64,000 bases of DNA from Bordetella genomosp. 10 (GCF_002261225.1 NZ_NEVM01000001.1:1922001-1986000), one strand, 5' to 3'. Shown: positions 7,039-18,597, numbered from the stretch's first letter. A program made the numbers and translations. Notes: generated from the sequence alone by a model not told the origin.

Positions 7039-9624
7039 TCAGACTTCGACCACGTCGGCCACGTCCTTGTAGTCCTCGATCTTGTCGAAGTTCAGGTACT
7101 GGTAGATCTTGTCGCCGTTCTCGTTGATCACGCCGATGTCGGCCATGTACTCCTCGCGGGTCGGGATGCGGCCCAGCTTGGAGCAGATGGCGGCCAGTTC
7201 CGCCGAGCCCAGGTAGACGTTGGTGTTCTTGCCCAGGCGGTTGGGGAAGTTGCGGGTGCTGGTCGACATGACGGTCGCGCCTTCGCGCACCTGGGCCTGG
7301 TTGCCCATGCACAGCGAGCAGCCGGGCATTTCGGTGCGCGCGCCGGCGCTGCCGAAGACGCCGTAGTGGCCTTCCTCGGTCAACTGCTGGGCGTCCATCT
7401 TGGTCGGCGGGGCGACCCACAGCTTGACCGGGATGTCGCGCTTGCCTTCGAGAAGCTTGGACGCCGCGCGGAAGTGGCCGATGTTGGTCATGCAGCTACC
7501 GATGAACACTTCGTCGATCTTGGCGCCGGCGACGTCGGACAGCGTTTTCACGTCATCCGGGTCGTTGGGGCAGGCGACGATGGGCTCATGGATGTCGGCC
7601 AGGTCGATCTCGATGACGGCGGCGTATTCCGCGTCGGCGTCCGGCTCCAGCAGTTGCGGGTTGGCCAGCCAGGCTTCCATGGCCTGGATGCGGCGGCGGA
7701 TCGAGCGCTCGTCCTGGTAGCCGTTGGCGATGAGCCACTTCAACATCACGATGTTGCTGTTGATGTATTCGATGATGGGCTCTTTGTTCAGGCGCACCGT
7801 GCAGCCGGCGGCCGAGCGTTCGGCCGAGGCGTCCGACAGTTCGAAAGCCTGTTCGCACTTCAGGTCGGGCAGGCCTTCGATTTCCAGGATGCGGCCGGAG
7901 AAGATGTTCTTCTTGTTCTGCTTTTCGACGGTCAGCAGGCCGGCCTTGATGGCGTACAGCGGAATGGCGTTGACCAGGTCGCGCAGGGTGACGCCGGGCT
8001 GCATCTTGCCCTTGAAGCGCACCAGCACCGATTCCGGCATGTCCAGCGGCATCACGCCGGTGGCCGCGGCGAACGCCACCAGGCCCGAACCGGCCGGGAA
8101 GGAGATGCCGATGGGGAAGCGGGTGTGCGAGTCGCCGCCGGTGCCGACGGTGTCGGGCAGCAGCATGCGGTTCAGCCAGGAGTGGATCACGCCGTCGCCC
8201 GGCTTCAGCGAAATGCCGCCGCGGTTGCTCATGAAGGCCGGCAGCGTGTGGTGCGTCTTGACGTCCACGGGCTTGGGATAGGCGGCGGTGTGGCAGAACG
8301 ACTGCATCACCAGGTCGGCCGAGAAGCCCAGGCAGGCCAGGTCCTTCAGTTCGTCGCGGGTCATGGTGCCGGTGGTGTCCTGGCTGCCGACCGAGGTCAT
8401 CTTCGGTTCGCAGTAGGCGCCGGGGCGCACGCCCTTGCCTTCGGGCAGGCCGCAGGCGCGGCCGACCATCTTCTGCGCCAGGGTGTAGCCCTTGGTGCTG
8501 GCGGCGGGATCCTGGGGCAGGCGGAACAGGGTGGAGGGCGGCAGGCCCAGGGCCTCGCGCGCCTTGGAGGTCAGGCCGCGGCCGATGATCAGCGGAATGC
8601 GGCCGCCGGCGCGCACTTCGTCGAACAGCACGTCGGACTTGACCTGGAATTCGGCGATGACCTTGCCGTCCTTCAGCGCCTTGCCTTCATAGGGACGCAG
8701 CTCGATCTCGTCGCCCATGTCCATGCTGGACACGTCGAGCTCGATCGGCAGGGCGCCGGCGTCTTCCATGGTGTTGTAGAAGATCGGGGCGATCTTGCTG
8801 CCCAGGCAGACGCCGCCGAAGCGCTTGTTCGGCACGAAGGGGATGTCTTCGCCGGTGAACCACAGCACCGAGTTGGTGGCCGACTTGCGCGAGGAGCCGG
8901 TGCCGACCACGTCGCCGACGTAGGCGACCAGGTTGCCGCGCTGCTTCAGTTCGTTCAGGAACTTGAGCGGGCCCACCTTGCCGGGCTCGTCCGGCTCGAT
9001 GCCGGGACGGGGGTTCTTCAGCATGGCCAGCGCGTGCAGCGGGATGTCCGGGCGGCTCCAGGCGTCGGGCGCGGGCGAGAGATCGTCGGTGTTGGTTTCG
9101 CCGGTGACCTTGAAAACGGTCAGCTTCAGGCTTTGCGGCACTTCGGGGCGGTTGGTGAACCACTCGGCGTCGGCCCAGCTTTGCAGCACGGACTTGGCGT
9201 TGGCGTTGCCCTGGTCGGCCTTTTCCTTGACGTCGTGGAAGGCGTCGAACATCAACAGGGTGGTCTTCAGGCCGTTGGCGGCGATGGCGCCCACTTCGGC
9301 GTCGTCCAGCAGTTCGATCAGCGCGCTGATGTTGTAGCCGCCCAGCATGGTGCCGAGCAGTTCCGTGGCCTTGGCGCGGCTGATCAACGGACACGATTCC
9401 TTGCCCAGCGCCACGGCGGCCAGGTACGAGGCCTTGACCTTGGCGGCGTCGTCGACGCCGGCGGGCACGCGGTGGGTGATCAGATCGAGCAGATAGGCTT
9501 CCTCGCCGGCCGGCGGCGCCTTCAGCAGTTCGATGAGGTCGGCGGTCTGCTGCGCCGACAGGGGCAGCGGGGGAATTCCCAAGGCCGCGCGTTCGGCGAC
9601 GTGTTGGCGATAAGTTTCTAGCAT
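7039..9624 (-). CDS. acnB: Bifunctional aconitate hydratase 2 / 2-methylisocitrate dehydratase
   Basis: An 861-residue aconitase B, close to the usual 865. The N-terminal HEAT-like domain ([20 protein letters not shown]) is followed by the swivel domain and the catalytic core. The [4Fe-4S] cysteines are visible as [13 protein letters not shown] and the CxxC pair in [11 protein letters not shown]; the conserved GDSHTRF motif is present. It interconverts citrate and isocitrate in the TCA cycle. Because prpB, prpC and prpD are present here but no acnD/prpF, AcnB probably also hydrates 2-methyl-cis-aconitate to methylisocitrate. A 22-bp palindrome shared with the mdh/gntR region lies about 80 bases upstream of the start. 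Confidence 0.97.
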   Translation of the reverse strand: MLETYRQHVAERAALGIPPLPLSAQQTADLIELLKAPPAGEEAYLLDLITHRVPAGVDDAAKVKASYLAAVALGKESCPLISRAKATELLGTMLGGYNISALIELLDDAEVGAIAANGLKTTLLMFDAFHDVKEKADQGNANAKSVLQSWADAEWFTNRPEVPQSLKLTVFKVTGETNTDDLSPAPDAWSRPDIPLHALAMLKNPRPGIEPDEPGKVGPLKFLNELKQRGNLVAYVGDVVGTGSSRKSATNSVLWFTGEDIPFVPNKRFGGVCLGSKIAPIFYNTMEDAGALPIELDVSSMDMGDEIELRPYEGKALKDGKVIAEFQVKSDVLFDEVRAGGRIPLIIGRGLTSKAREALGLPPSTLFRLPQDPAASTKGYTLAQKMVGRACGLPEGKGVRPGAYCEPKMTSVGSQDTTGTMTRDELKDLACLGFSADLVMQSFCHTAAYPKPVDVKTHHTLPAFMSNRGGISLKPGDGVIHSWLNRMLLPDTVGTGGDSHTRFPIGISFPAGSGLVAFAAATGVMPLDMPESVLVRFKGKMQPGVTLRDLVNAIPLYAIKAGLLTVEKQNKKNIFSGRILEIEGLPDLKCEQAFELSDASAERSAAGCTVRLNKEPIIEYINSNIVMLKWLIANGYQDERSIRRRIQAMEAWLANPQLLEPDADAEYAAVIEIDLADIHEPIVACPNDPDDVKTLSDVAGAKIDEVFIGSCMTNIGHFRAASKLLEGKRDIPVKLWVAPPTKMDAQQLTEEGHYGVFGSAGARTEMPGCSLCMGNQAQVREGATVMSTSTRNFPNRLGKNTNVYLGSAELAAICSKLGRIPTREEYMADIGVINENGDKIYQYLNFDKIEDYKDVADVVEV

Positions 9625-9704
9625 GAAGGTGCCTGCTTAGCGGTTGGTGAGGGAAGAGTCTCGGGGCGGATTGTAGTAGCCCGCCCGCGCGGGATCAAGG
9701 GGTC

Positions 9705-9726
9705 TTATATCTTATATAAGACATAA
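9705..9726. promoter_or_regulatory. 22-bp palindromic operator upstream of acnB (GntR candidate)
   Basis: Half-sites TTATATCTTAT and ATAAGACATAA join into a palindrome with only one mismatched base pair. The same 22 bases, preceded by the same C, occur at 35154-35175 upstream of the GntR gene that heads the sdh operon. Two identical copies of a near-perfect palindrome in the promoters of two TCA-cycle loci strongly suggest a common repressor. Confidence 0.75.
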
Positions 9727-9866
9727 AACCGACGGCGCCGGCCGGGGCCCGGCGTAAAAGGCCTTGCGGACGTACACCGTTACAATCGGCGCTCCCATTT
9801 CCATGGCGCCGGAGGCGCGCATGCCCCATCCCGTTCCGCTTGCACCGAGGTCGCACCGGAGGCGTC

Positions 9867-10478
9867 GTGCGCGCGCTTAGCCTCGCCGTCCTGCTGGCGG
9901 TCCTGGGCGCGCTGGCCGGCTGCGCCACCTCGCCGCCCCGCAATCCCGACGATATCTGCGCCATCTTTCGGGAAAAAGACGACTGGTACGACGCCGCCGT
10001 CTCCACCCAGAAGAAGTGGGGCGTGCCCGTGCAGGTGCCGTTCGCCATCCTGTACCAGGAATCCGGCTTCCGCGAGGACGCCAAGCCGCCGCGCGACTAC
10101 CTGCTGTGGATCATTCCCTGGGGGCGCGTGAGTTCGGCCTACGGCTACGCCCAGGCCAAGGACGAGACGTGGGACGACTATGTGCGCGAAAACAGCCGCT
10201 GGTTCGCCCACCGCGACGATTTCGGCGACGCCCTGGACTTCATGGGCTGGTACATCGCCAAGACCCGGCGCCTGAACGGCGTGGCCACCTCGGACGCCTA
10301 CGGCCAGTACCTGAACTATCACGAAGGCTGGGGCGGCTACCGCGCCGGCACCTATCGCAAGAAGGCCTGGCTGATGGCGACCTCGCGCAAGGTGCAGGCC
10401 CGGGCCGAGCGCTACCGCGCGCAATACGCGGCATGCAAGAAGGACCTCGACCGCGGCTTCTGGGACTTCCTGTTCTAG
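9867..10478 (+). CDS. Putative lipoprotein with lytic-transglycosylase-like (SLT) core
   Basis: A protein of about 203 residues with a lipoprotein signal (hydrophobic run followed by the lipobox LAGC), so the mature protein should be anchored from Cys19. The start is taken as GTG at 9867, with GGAGG 4 bases upstream, because it gives a normal-length signal; an in-frame TTG at 9840 is possible. The core has ILYQESGF, like the Glu-Ser catalytic motif of GH23 lytic transglycosylases, and SAYGYAQ, like their Gly-Leu-Met-Gln motif. This suggests peptidoglycan binding or cleavage in the cell envelope. Activity is an inference from these two motifs only. Confidence 0.75.
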   Translation: MRALSLAVLLAVLGALAGCATSPPRNPDDICAIFREKDDWYDAAVSTQKKWGVPVQVPFAILYQESGFREDAKPPRDYLLWIIPWGRVSSAYGYAQAKDETWDDYVRENSRWFAHRDDFGDALDFMGWYIAKTRRLNGVATSDAYGQYLNYHEGWGGYRAGTYRKKAWLMATSRKVQARAERYRAQYAACKKDLDRGFWDFLF

Positions 10479-10487
10479 CGGTGCCGT

Positions 10488-10555
10488 GTCCCGGGCAAGC
10501 GCCGGGACGCGACACCGGGACCCCCGCCACGATGCCGCGTAGCCGTCGCGGCATC
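10488..10555. terminator. Two hairpins between convergent genes
   Basis: GTCCCGG (10488-10494) pairs with CCGGGAC (10502-10508), and GATGCCGCG (10531-10539) pairs with CGCGGCATC (10547-10555). They fill the short interval between the lipoprotein gene and the convergent mechanosensitive channel gene. No T-run follows, so the role as terminator is uncertain. Confidence 0.4.
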
Positions 10556-13184
10556 AACCCTCGTCGTCCGCCGCCGCCGGCGGCGGCGCGGCCACGGTCG
10601 TCGGCGCCTGCGGCGCCAGGGGCGCCAGCACCGGCATCGACGCCGCGACCGGCGCGCTCACCAGCATGGTGGGCGGCTTGCCCAGCGTGATGCCGTTCTG
10701 CGCCAGCCGTTGCAGGATATCGAACAGCAAGGTGCTGCGCGTGCCGTAGGCCTGGCGCGGGGAGGAGACATACGCCGTGGCGTTGAACTGCAGATTGCCG
10801 GCGTCGATGGCGTCCAGGTAGACATTGGGCGCCGGCGTCTCCAGCACGTCCGGGTGTTCGGCGAAGGCCGCCAGGATGGTTTCCTTGATCGTGGCCGCGT
10901 TCGCGCTCAGGGGCATGGGCAGCTTGATCTGCACCAGGCCCAGCGGGTTGGCGTGCGTGACGTTGCGCACGGTCTTGGTGATGAACTCCGAGTTCGGCAC
11001 GATCACCGTGGAGCGGTCGCTCATCTGGATCTCGGTGGCGCGCACGTTGATCCGGCGGATGTCGCCTTCCACGCCGCCCAGCGACACCCAGTCGCCCACC
11101 TTCACCGGCCGCTCGGCCAGCAGGATCAGGCCGGACACGAAGTTCTGCACCACCGCCTGCAGGCCGAAACCGATCCCCACCGACAGCGCGCTGGCGACCC
11201 ACGCCACGCGCTCCAGCCCGATGCCCAGCGCCGACAGCGACAGGGCGATCGCGATGACGATGCCGACGTAGCCGAACAGCGTCGTGGTGGACGTCTGCAT
11301 GCCGGTGTCCAGCGTCGTGGTCGGCAGGAAGCGCGCGGTCAGCCAGCGCTTGAGCATGCGCACGGCGAACAGCCCGACGCCCAGCACCAGCAGGCCCTGC
11401 ATCAAGGCCGCGGGGCGCAATTGCACTTCGCCGATGGCCAGGCCGTTGCGCCACTGGTCCACGCGCTGCAGCAGTTCCGTCGGCCCTTCGCCGAACTGGC
11501 TCAGCACCAGGGTGATGGCGACGATCGCGATGAACAGGCGCACGATGCCCGACAGCAGCACGGCGGCCTGGTCGCGCAGGCGCGGCGTATGCCTGTCCTG
11601 GTCCTTATCCTTGTCCTTGTCGCCGTGGTCGCGCCGGGAGCCCAGCACGGCCATGAAGAAGTCGTCGGCCAGCAGGGAGAGCAGGTAGGTGGCCGCGACC
11701 ACGATGATGCTCCATATGAGCTGCTTGACCACGAAGTTGCCGAAGGCCACGTAGCCGACCAGCAGCGCCACCAGGGAGCCGGTCAGCGCCAGCCAGATCG
11801 CGCTGACCACCACCACGTACAGCAGGCTGCGCGGCGGCACGCGTCCGGTCTCGGGATCGCGCAGCGCGCTGCGGCGCGCGCGTTCCAGCCGGGTCAGGCC
11901 CAGCGCCACGACGCCGCCCAGCACGAGGGCGGCGATGCAGTTGGCGAGTATGGTGGTGCTCAGGCTGGCGCTGATGACGCCGGGCAGGCGTTCGAATACC
12001 CAGATCAGCGTCACCACCGGACCCAGCGTCAAGGGGAACCAGCGCATGCGCCGGGCGATCTCGTCCGGGATGTTGAGCAGTCGCCACGACGGGCGCGAGG
12101 GTTCGAGCAGGGCGATGCCCAGGCCGGCGACGAAGCCGCCGAAACAGACGATGCCCGCGGTGCCGGCCAGCAGGGCGCGGGTGTCGTCGGCCAGCTCGCC
12201 GCTCCAGTCCAGCGCGATGAAGGCCAGTTCCGCGATCAGTCCCGGCGTGATGGTCGCCAATAGGACGATGGTCAGTGCGTGCACGGAACGGCGCAGCCGG
12301 CCGGCGGGCACGCGGGACGCCGTCAGGCGTATCAGCGCGCGGCTGATCAGCGTCCACAGGCCGATCACGATGGCCAGCGCCGCGGCCAGCGCGATCCAGG
12401 CCCATCCCGGCAGGCCGGCCAGGGCGGTGCGCAATTCGTCGGTCAGCTCGCCCAGGCGCGTGATGTCGCGCGGCCCGTCGCCGCGGAATTCCGACCAGAA
12501 GGGCGTGCCGAGGACGGACGCGCGCCGCTCGCCCAGGCGGGCCTGGAACTGGGCGCGGCGCACGTCGGCGACCTGCGCGGCGGTCTGCGCGCCTTCCACC
12601 GACAACAGCCGCGCCAGCTTGACCTGCGCGTCCAGCGCGGTGCGGGACTTCTCGAGTTCGGCGCGCTGCGCCGCGACGTCATGGGCTTCCTTGGTGCCGT
12701 CCGGGATCGGACCGAGTTCGGTCAGGCGGGCCTGCATCGCCGCCAGCGCCGGCGCGAGGCGGTCGGCGATGGCGTCGGCCTTGGTCTGGATGTCGAGCGC
12801 GGCGGCGCGCCGGCGCAGCAGCTCGGCGTCGTCGGTTTCCTCGGCCAGTCCCTTGCGCAGCGCGTCCATCTGCTTGCGCGCCGCGTCCAGGGCTTTCTCG
12901 GGCGATTTTTCGGCCTCGGCCGGCGCCGCGGCGCCCTGCGCATGGACGGGGGCGGCGATGCCGGCAAGGAGGAGGCCGAAGCACAGGCTCAGGCAGAGCC
13001 AGACGGCGGCGATCAGGGCAGGGCGGCGCCGGGCAGGGCGCGGCCGTGCCTCATGGGCGGCGCCGCCGGCAGCGGCGGCGAGATCGGCGGCGGCGCGGGC
13101 CTGGCCGGCATCCCGCGCGGGCCGGGCCGCCGCCGGGTCCGCCGCGGCTTGCCCGCGGCTGGACGAAACGATGGAGGAATTCAT
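10554..13184 (-). CDS. Mechanosensitive ion channel family protein (large MscS type with DUF3772)
   Basis: An 876-residue inner-membrane channel. Residues 1-90 contain a low-complexity Ala/Arg tract and a signal-like hydrophobic stretch ending at APVHAQ. A periplasmic alpha-helical region follows (AEKSPEKALDAARKQMDALR onward, DUF3772-like, with RLGELTDELRTALAGLPGW at its end). Several membrane segments lead to the MscS pore and beta domain (VGIGFGLQAVVQNFVSG, then VKVGDWVSLGGVEGDIRRI, then TVIVPNSEFITKTVRN). It probably releases solutes on hypo-osmotic shock. The frame stays open upstream of 13184, but the longer N-terminus looks non-coding and the ribosome binding site at 13184 is weak. The cytosolic Asp/Lys run DHGDKDKDKDQD in the middle is unusual. 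Confidence 0.9.
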   Translation of the reverse strand: MNSSIVSSSRGQAAADPAAARPARDAGQARAAADLAAAAGGAAHEARPRPARRRPALIAAVWLCLSLCFGLLLAGIAAPVHAQGAAAPAEAEKSPEKALDAARKQMDALRKGLAEETDDAELLRRRAAALDIQTKADAIADRLAPALAAMQARLTELGPIPDGTKEAHDVAAQRAELEKSRTALDAQVKLARLLSVEGAQTAAQVADVRRAQFQARLGERRASVLGTPFWSEFRGDGPRDITRLGELTDELRTALAGLPGWAWIALAAALAIVIGLWTLISRALIRLTASRVPAGRLRRSVHALTIVLLATITPGLIAELAFIALDWSGELADDTRALLAGTAGIVCFGGFVAGLGIALLEPSRPSWRLLNIPDEIARRMRWFPLTLGPVVTLIWVFERLPGVISASLSTTILANCIAALVLGGVVALGLTRLERARRSALRDPETGRVPPRSLLYVVVVSAIWLALTGSLVALLVGYVAFGNFVVKQLIWSIIVVAATYLLSLLADDFFMAVLGSRRDHGDKDKDKDQDRHTPRLRDQAAVLLSGIVRLFIAIVAITLVLSQFGEGPTELLQRVDQWRNGLAIGEVQLRPAALMQGLLVLGVGLFAVRMLKRWLTARFLPTTTLDTGMQTSTTTLFGYVGIVIAIALSLSALGIGLERVAWVASALSVGIGFGLQAVVQNFVSGLILLAERPVKVGDWVSLGGVEGDIRRINVRATEIQMSDRSTVIVPNSEFITKTVRNVTHANPLGLVQIKLPMPLSANAATIKETILAAFAEHPDVLETPAPNVYLDAIDAGNLQFNATAYVSSPRQAYGTRSTLLFDILQRLAQNGITLGKPPTMLVSAPVAASMPVLAPLAPQAPTTVAAPPPAAADDEG

Positions 13185-13368
13185 TCTTGCGGTGGGAGTT
13201 CTGCGACGGACGGAGCATAGCAAGCCGATTTCCTCCTTGTGCAACAAACTAATGCTGCGACGGCCCGCGCCGCGACCGGAGGATATGCTGGACGAACGCA
13301 CGGCCCGGCGCCGGGTACACCGGTTGCGGCCCGTAGGACTTTCCTCGTTCCTTTTACAGGAGGCGGTA

Positions 13369-14079
13369 ATGGTCTATGACCTTTGGTATTGGGCAGGCAT
13401 TCCGGGACGCGGCGAATTCGTCCGCCTGGCGCTGGAGGCCGCCGGCTTGCCGTATCGGGACCGGGCCCGCGAAAAAGATGGCGAGGCCGCCATGCTGCGC
13501 GACATGCGCGCCCATCCGCAGTGCCCGCCGTTCGCGCCGCCGTACCTGGTCGCTGGCGAACTGGTCATCGCGCAGACCGCCAACATCCTGCTGTTCCTGG
13601 GCGAGAAGCATGGCCTGGCGCCGGACGACCTGGGCGGGCGGCTCTGGGTGAATCAATTGCAGCTCACCATCGCCGACGTGGTGACCGAAGCCCACGACAG
13701 CCATCATCCCGTCGCCGCCGGCCTCTATTACGAAGAGCAGCAGGAAGAAGCGCGGCGCCGCGCGGACGACTTCCGCAATAGCCGCATGCCGAAATTCCTG
13801 GGCTATTTCGACGCCGTCCTGGCCGGGCGCGGCGACTGGCTGGCGGGCGGCATGCGCTGGACCTATGCCGACCTTTCCCTGTTCCTGCTGGTCGACGGCC
13901 TGCTCTATGCCTTTCCCAAGCGCATGGGGACGCTGGCCAGCCAGTATCCGCGGGTGTTCGTGCTGCATGCGCGGGTGGCCGGCCTGCCCGAATTGCAGGA
14001 CTACTTCAAGAGCGACCGGCGCGTGCCGTACAGCAGCGACGGCATCTTCCGCCATTACCGGGAGCTGGACAGCGCCTGA
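13369..14079 (+). CDS. Glutathione S-transferase family protein
   Basis: A 236-residue GST: N-terminal thioredoxin-like domain (VYDLWYWAGIPGRGEFVRLA) with a tyrosine near the start as possible catalytic residue, a cis-proline-type segment (PPYLVAGELVIAQTANILLFL), and an all-helical C-terminal domain. The ribosome binding site is strong (AGGAGG, 5 bases before ATG). Its 3' end overlaps the convergent LysR gene by 25 bp. Substrate unknown; probably detoxification. Confidence 0.88.
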   Translation: MVYDLWYWAGIPGRGEFVRLALEAAGLPYRDRAREKDGEAAMLRDMRAHPQCPPFAPPYLVAGELVIAQTANILLFLGEKHGLAPDDLGGRLWVNQLQLTIADVVTEAHDSHHPVAAGLYYEEQQEEARRRADDFRNSRMPKFLGYFDAVLAGRGDWLAGGMRWTYADLSLFLLVDGLLYAFPKRMGTLASQYPRVFVLHARVAGLPELQDYFKSDRRVPYSSDGIFRHYRELDSA

Positions 14080-14981
14080 GCGTGCAGCGCGTGCCGCGAC
14101 GCCTCCAGTTCCTCGCGTATCCAGTCGCGCAGGGTGGCCAGCGGCGGCCAGTCCCGCAGGGCGGGCGGGTAGGCGAGCTGATAGGTATTGGCCGGATCGT
14201 AGAGGATGTCGACCGGCGACAGGCGCACGAGACGGCCGTCGCGCAGGGCGTCGGCGGCCAGCAGCTCCCGCACCACCGCCAATCCCAGGTTCTGTTCGAC
14301 CGCCGACAGCAGCAGCCCCGCGTCGTTGAAGACCGCCACCGGGGTCGCCTTGCAGGGCGCGCCGGCCGCGGCGAACCACGCTTCCCACAAGCCGGCCTCG
14401 CCGAGCAGGGGTTCGCGCGCATAGTCGGCCGGCGTGGCGCCCGCCAGCCGCCGCGCCGCGGCGGGCGAGCCGACCAGGATCATGGGCATGGGGTGATCGA
14501 ACAGCTTTTCCGATTCCAGCCCCGGCCAGGGGCCGCGTCCTTGCCGCAGGGCCGCGTGAAAGCCCTCGCGCCGCACGTCCACCAATTGCTGCGAACTTTC
14601 GATTTCCAGTGCGATATCGGGGTGCCGCTCGCGCCAACGCCCCATGCGCGGCAGCAGCCAGCGCTGCGCGAAAGACGGCAGCACGCTCAGGCGCAGGCGC
14701 TGCCTGGCTGAACTGGCCGCCGCCGCGGCCGCCTGCATCCCTTCGTCCAGTTGCGCCAGCGCTTCCTTGACGTAGGGCAGCAAGGCCGCGCCCGCGGCGT
14801 TCAGGCTCAAGCGCCGCCCATGCCGATCGAACACCGGATGACCCAGTTGCGTCTCCAGCACGCGCAACTGCTGGCTGACCGCGCTGTGCGTCAGGTGCAG
14901 CGCTTCCGCCGCCGCGCGCAGGTTCTGCAGCTCGGCAACGACGCGGAAGGTGGGCAGGGTGTTCAGGGGAAGTCTCGGCAT
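14055..14981 (-). CDS. LysR-family transcriptional regulator (GcvA-like)
   Basis: A 308-residue LysR regulator. The N-terminal helix-turn-helix is plain (FRVVAELQNLRAAAEALHLT, then HSAVSQQLRVLE), followed by RHGRRLSLNAAG and an effector domain starting LRLSVLPSFAQRWLLPR, typical of the GcvA/AmpR branch. It is convergent with and overlaps the GST gene by 25 bp; the DUF1127 gene is divergent on its other side. Target unknown. Confidence 0.92.
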   Translation of the reverse strand: MPRLPLNTLPTFRVVAELQNLRAAAEALHLTHSAVSQQLRVLETQLGHPVFDRHGRRLSLNAAGAALLPYVKEALAQLDEGMQAAAAAASSARQRLRLSVLPSFAQRWLLPRMGRWRERHPDIALEIESSQQLVDVRREGFHAALRQGRGPWPGLESEKLFDHPMPMILVGSPAAARRLAGATPADYAREPLLGEAGLWEAWFAAAGAPCKATPVAVFNDAGLLLSAVEQNLGLAVVRELLAADALRDGRLVRLSPVDILYDPANTYQLAYPPALRDWPPLATLRDWIREELEASRHALHAQALSSSR

Positions 14982-15141
14982 CTGGTAAGAATAGCTTTCC
15001 AGTGTGGCGAGAACAAGTCGATTCCCATGGGAGAGCTGGTTCCATATCCTGAACAGCAGGGCATTCGAGATTCGCTCGGCCCGGCCGGGAAGCGCCTCGC
15101 TTCCGCGCCGCCCCGCAGGCGGCGGTTTCCAGGGGAAACGG

Positions 15142-15429
15142 ATGAGTCAGGAACCCTACCCGGCGCCGGCGGAGGCCCGCGATGTGCCGGATGCTGCGCA
15201 GCCGATGCCAGCGGCGCCACCCGTCCAGCCGGCGAAAGCGGCCCAAGGCGGGGTGGCGCGGATACTGCGCTGGTTGGCATCGTGGCGCCGGCCTCGGCGG
15301 GGCGAGGCCGGCGCGTCGTTGAGCGGGCACATGATGCGCGACATCGGCATGCCGCACGACGTAGCCGACAGGCTCCAGGCGGAACGGGAACTAGGGCAGG
15401 CGCGCGACCCGGATCCGTGGCGGTGGTGA
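15142..15429 (+). CDS. DUF1127 domain-containing protein
   Basis: A 95-residue protein. Residues about 38-75 hold the DUF1127 core: an arginine/tryptophan-rich helix (RILRWLASWRRPRR) followed by LSGHMMRDIGMP, the family hallmark (L-x-D-x-x-L-x-D-I-G-like). The N-terminal 35 residues are Pro/Ala-rich and probably disordered. The start at 15142 is preceded by AGGGGA; the frame is open from 15004 but that part looks untranslated. DUF1127 proteins in other bacteria are small arginine-rich regulators linked to phosphate and carbon metabolism and to RNA turnover; the role here is unknown. Confidence 0.8.
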   Translation: MSQEPYPAPAEARDVPDAAQPMPAAPPVQPAKAAQGGVARILRWLASWRRPRRGEAGASLSGHMMRDIGMPHDVADRLQAERELGQARDPDPWRW

Positions 15430-15509
15430 GGCCGTCATCGCGCCGTCGCGTGATGACGCGATCGCCTCATCGTTTCGCGTTGTTGTTCAGCCGCCAGCAT
15501 TCAGCGGCT

Positions 15510-16085
15510 TTACTGCTCGACCGCGCCCAGCTCGCAGGGCTTGCCTTCCGGCGGCCGGATGTCGAACACGTTCAAGGTCATCGAGATCATCGTGTAATAG
15601 CCGGCGATGCCGACCAGGTCGATGACGCCCGCCTCGCCCAGCACGTGGACGATGCGGTCATAGAGCGGCTGGGCGATGGTGCGCTCCGCATGCAGGACGT
15701 CGAGGAATTCGTGGATCAGGGCTTCGTCCGGATTGCCATAGGGAATCGGCCGGCCGTCGCGCAGGGCTTCTATCATCTCCATGCCGATGCCGGCCTTCAG
15801 CGCGGCCGGCTTGTGCGCCCACCATTCGAACTCCGAACGCCAATGGTGCGCCAATATCAGGATGGCCCATTCCGAAAGCCGCGCCGGCAGGCTGGTCTCG
15901 AAGCGGCAGTAGCGGCCCAGCGCCTGGGCCGGCTCGGCCAGCGCGGGGCGATGCAGCCACACGGCCAGGGGGCCGCGCACCTGGCCGCGCGGTCCGGAGG
16001 TGATTACGTCGTGAATGCGTTTTTGTTCGGGCGTCATCTGAGCGGGCTCCAGCAGGGGAACTCGGGGCAAACGGGTCGAACTCAT
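15510..16085 (-). CDS. Carboxymuconolactone decarboxylase family protein
   Basis: A 191-residue all-helical protein of the CMD/AhpD superfamily: RLSEWAILILAHHWRSEFEW with the conserved E-x-H-like region and GIGMEMIEALRDGRP after it. The CxxC pair of true AhpD peroxidases is absent, so it is not an alkylhydroperoxidase of that type. The start at 16085 has GGAG 8 bases upstream; the frame is open to 16316 without support. It is a lone gene next to the rrn operon. Substrate unknown. Confidence 0.85.
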   Translation of the reverse strand: MSSTRLPRVPLLEPAQMTPEQKRIHDVITSGPRGQVRGPLAVWLHRPALAEPAQALGRYCRFETSLPARLSEWAILILAHHWRSEFEWWAHKPAALKAGIGMEMIEALRDGRPIPYGNPDEALIHEFLDVLHAERTIAQPLYDRIVHVLGEAGVIDLVGIAGYYTMISMTLNVFDIRPPEGKPCELGAVEQ

Positions 16086-16442
16086 ATGACTTCTCCAAAG
16101 CATCCAGGGCCGCGCGGGCCGGCGAGCCGGGTGCTCCGGCGCGGCCGGATGGGCGCGAACTACAAACTGCGAACGTACGCACGACACGGCGTAAGGTGAG
16201 ACGTATGTGACGTGTGCCTGCCATTGTTGCCGGTGCGCCCCTACACGCATCTGAAACCGTTGCGCCGCCGCATACCGCCGCGGGGCGGGGCAGGACTGCC
16301 CGTCCTGCCTGGCCATAGCCAGGACAGGTCTCTATCTCTATATATAGATAGGACCGAGGCAAGCTGTGGATGGGACCAAGGCAAGCGGATCCGCCTGCCG
16401 GCAGGACCGGGATACGGATTCAAAAAAATTTGCGGGGGGCGC
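16086..16442. other. Intergenic region upstream of the rrn promoters
   Basis: No gene is visible. The segment holds an AT-rich imperfect palindrome near 16332-16351 (CTATC on the left, GATAG on the right) and two copies of GGACCxAGGCAAGC about 21 bp apart near 16352-16386. These could be upstream activator (Fis or UP-like) positions for the rrn operon, but this is a guess from location. Confidence 0.4.
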
Positions 16443-16471
16443 CTGCAAGCTTCAAAAAGCTGTGCTATAGT
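16443..16471 (+). promoter_or_regulatory. Candidate rrn promoter P1
   Basis: TATAGT at 16466-16471 is a good -10 element; 17 bp upstream is CTGCAA, a weak -35. The region lies about 600 bp upstream of the 16S gene, the normal place for a first rrn promoter. Confidence 0.5.
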
Positions 16472-16730
16472 CTCGCACCTTCGCTGCTCCAACACGAAAA
16501 CGCAACGACGAAACAGTAGGAATAACCCTCGGTTTCGACGAAGCAAAGTCGGAGTGAGGCAACGAAGATTGAAGTGAGAAGAAGCGGTTGACGGTTGAGC
16601 GCACAGCGCCGCCCGACACGGTTTCAGCGAGATCCGGCAACGGATCGAGCAAGGCTGCATTCAGATGCAAGGCGGTGACTTCGACGAAGCACGCAGCGTT
16701 TGAAGGAAGTAAAAAAGTTCAGAAATGAAT

Positions 16731-16759
16731 TTGACAACTTCGAAAAACTGCTTCATAAT
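16731..16759 (+). promoter_or_regulatory. Candidate rrn promoter P2
   Basis: A perfect -35 TTGACA (16731-16736), a 17-bp spacer and CATAAT (16754-16759) as -10. This is the strongest sigma-70 match upstream of the 16S gene and lies 310 bp before it. Confidence 0.75.
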
Positions 16760-16854
16760 CTCGTTTCTCTGCTGCTGACACAGCGACGCGACGAAAGCCG
16801 CCCAGCAAGTCAGGTAAACAGCAGGCAGTACGTAGTACCGAATTCAGCAGTACC

Positions 16855-16867
16855 GCTCTTTAACAAC
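16855..16867 (+). promoter_or_regulatory. rrn leader boxA antitermination site
   Basis: GCTCTTTAACAAC matches the boxA consensus TGCTCTTTAACAA closely. It lies in the leader between P2 and the 16S gene and should recruit the Nus factor complex. Confidence 0.8.
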
Positions 16868-17067
16868 GAAACAACCGATAAGTGTGGGCGCTTGATGCGG
16901 ATCGCGCGACCGTCGAGCAATCGATGGCGCCAACGAAATCAAGTGCTCACAAAGAAGTAAGAAATGCGAGACAAAGCAATTTGTCTTGGTTCTCACTTCC
17001 TTTGAGCAAATGCGAAATGCGTCCTTGGTCTGGCTTGCTGGATTAGAGGGCGCGCAAACAGAGATTG

Positions 17068-18597
<1,530 letters not shown>

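Noticed and set aside
6961..9621. 886-codon open frame opposite acnB
   Set aside because: Low-complexity product typical of antisense of high-GC codons; acnB is unmistakable on the other strand.
16086..17067. A protein gene in the open frames at 16212 or 16700 upstream of 16S
   Set aside because: Biased composition without family resemblance, and the region carries the rrn promoters and boxA.
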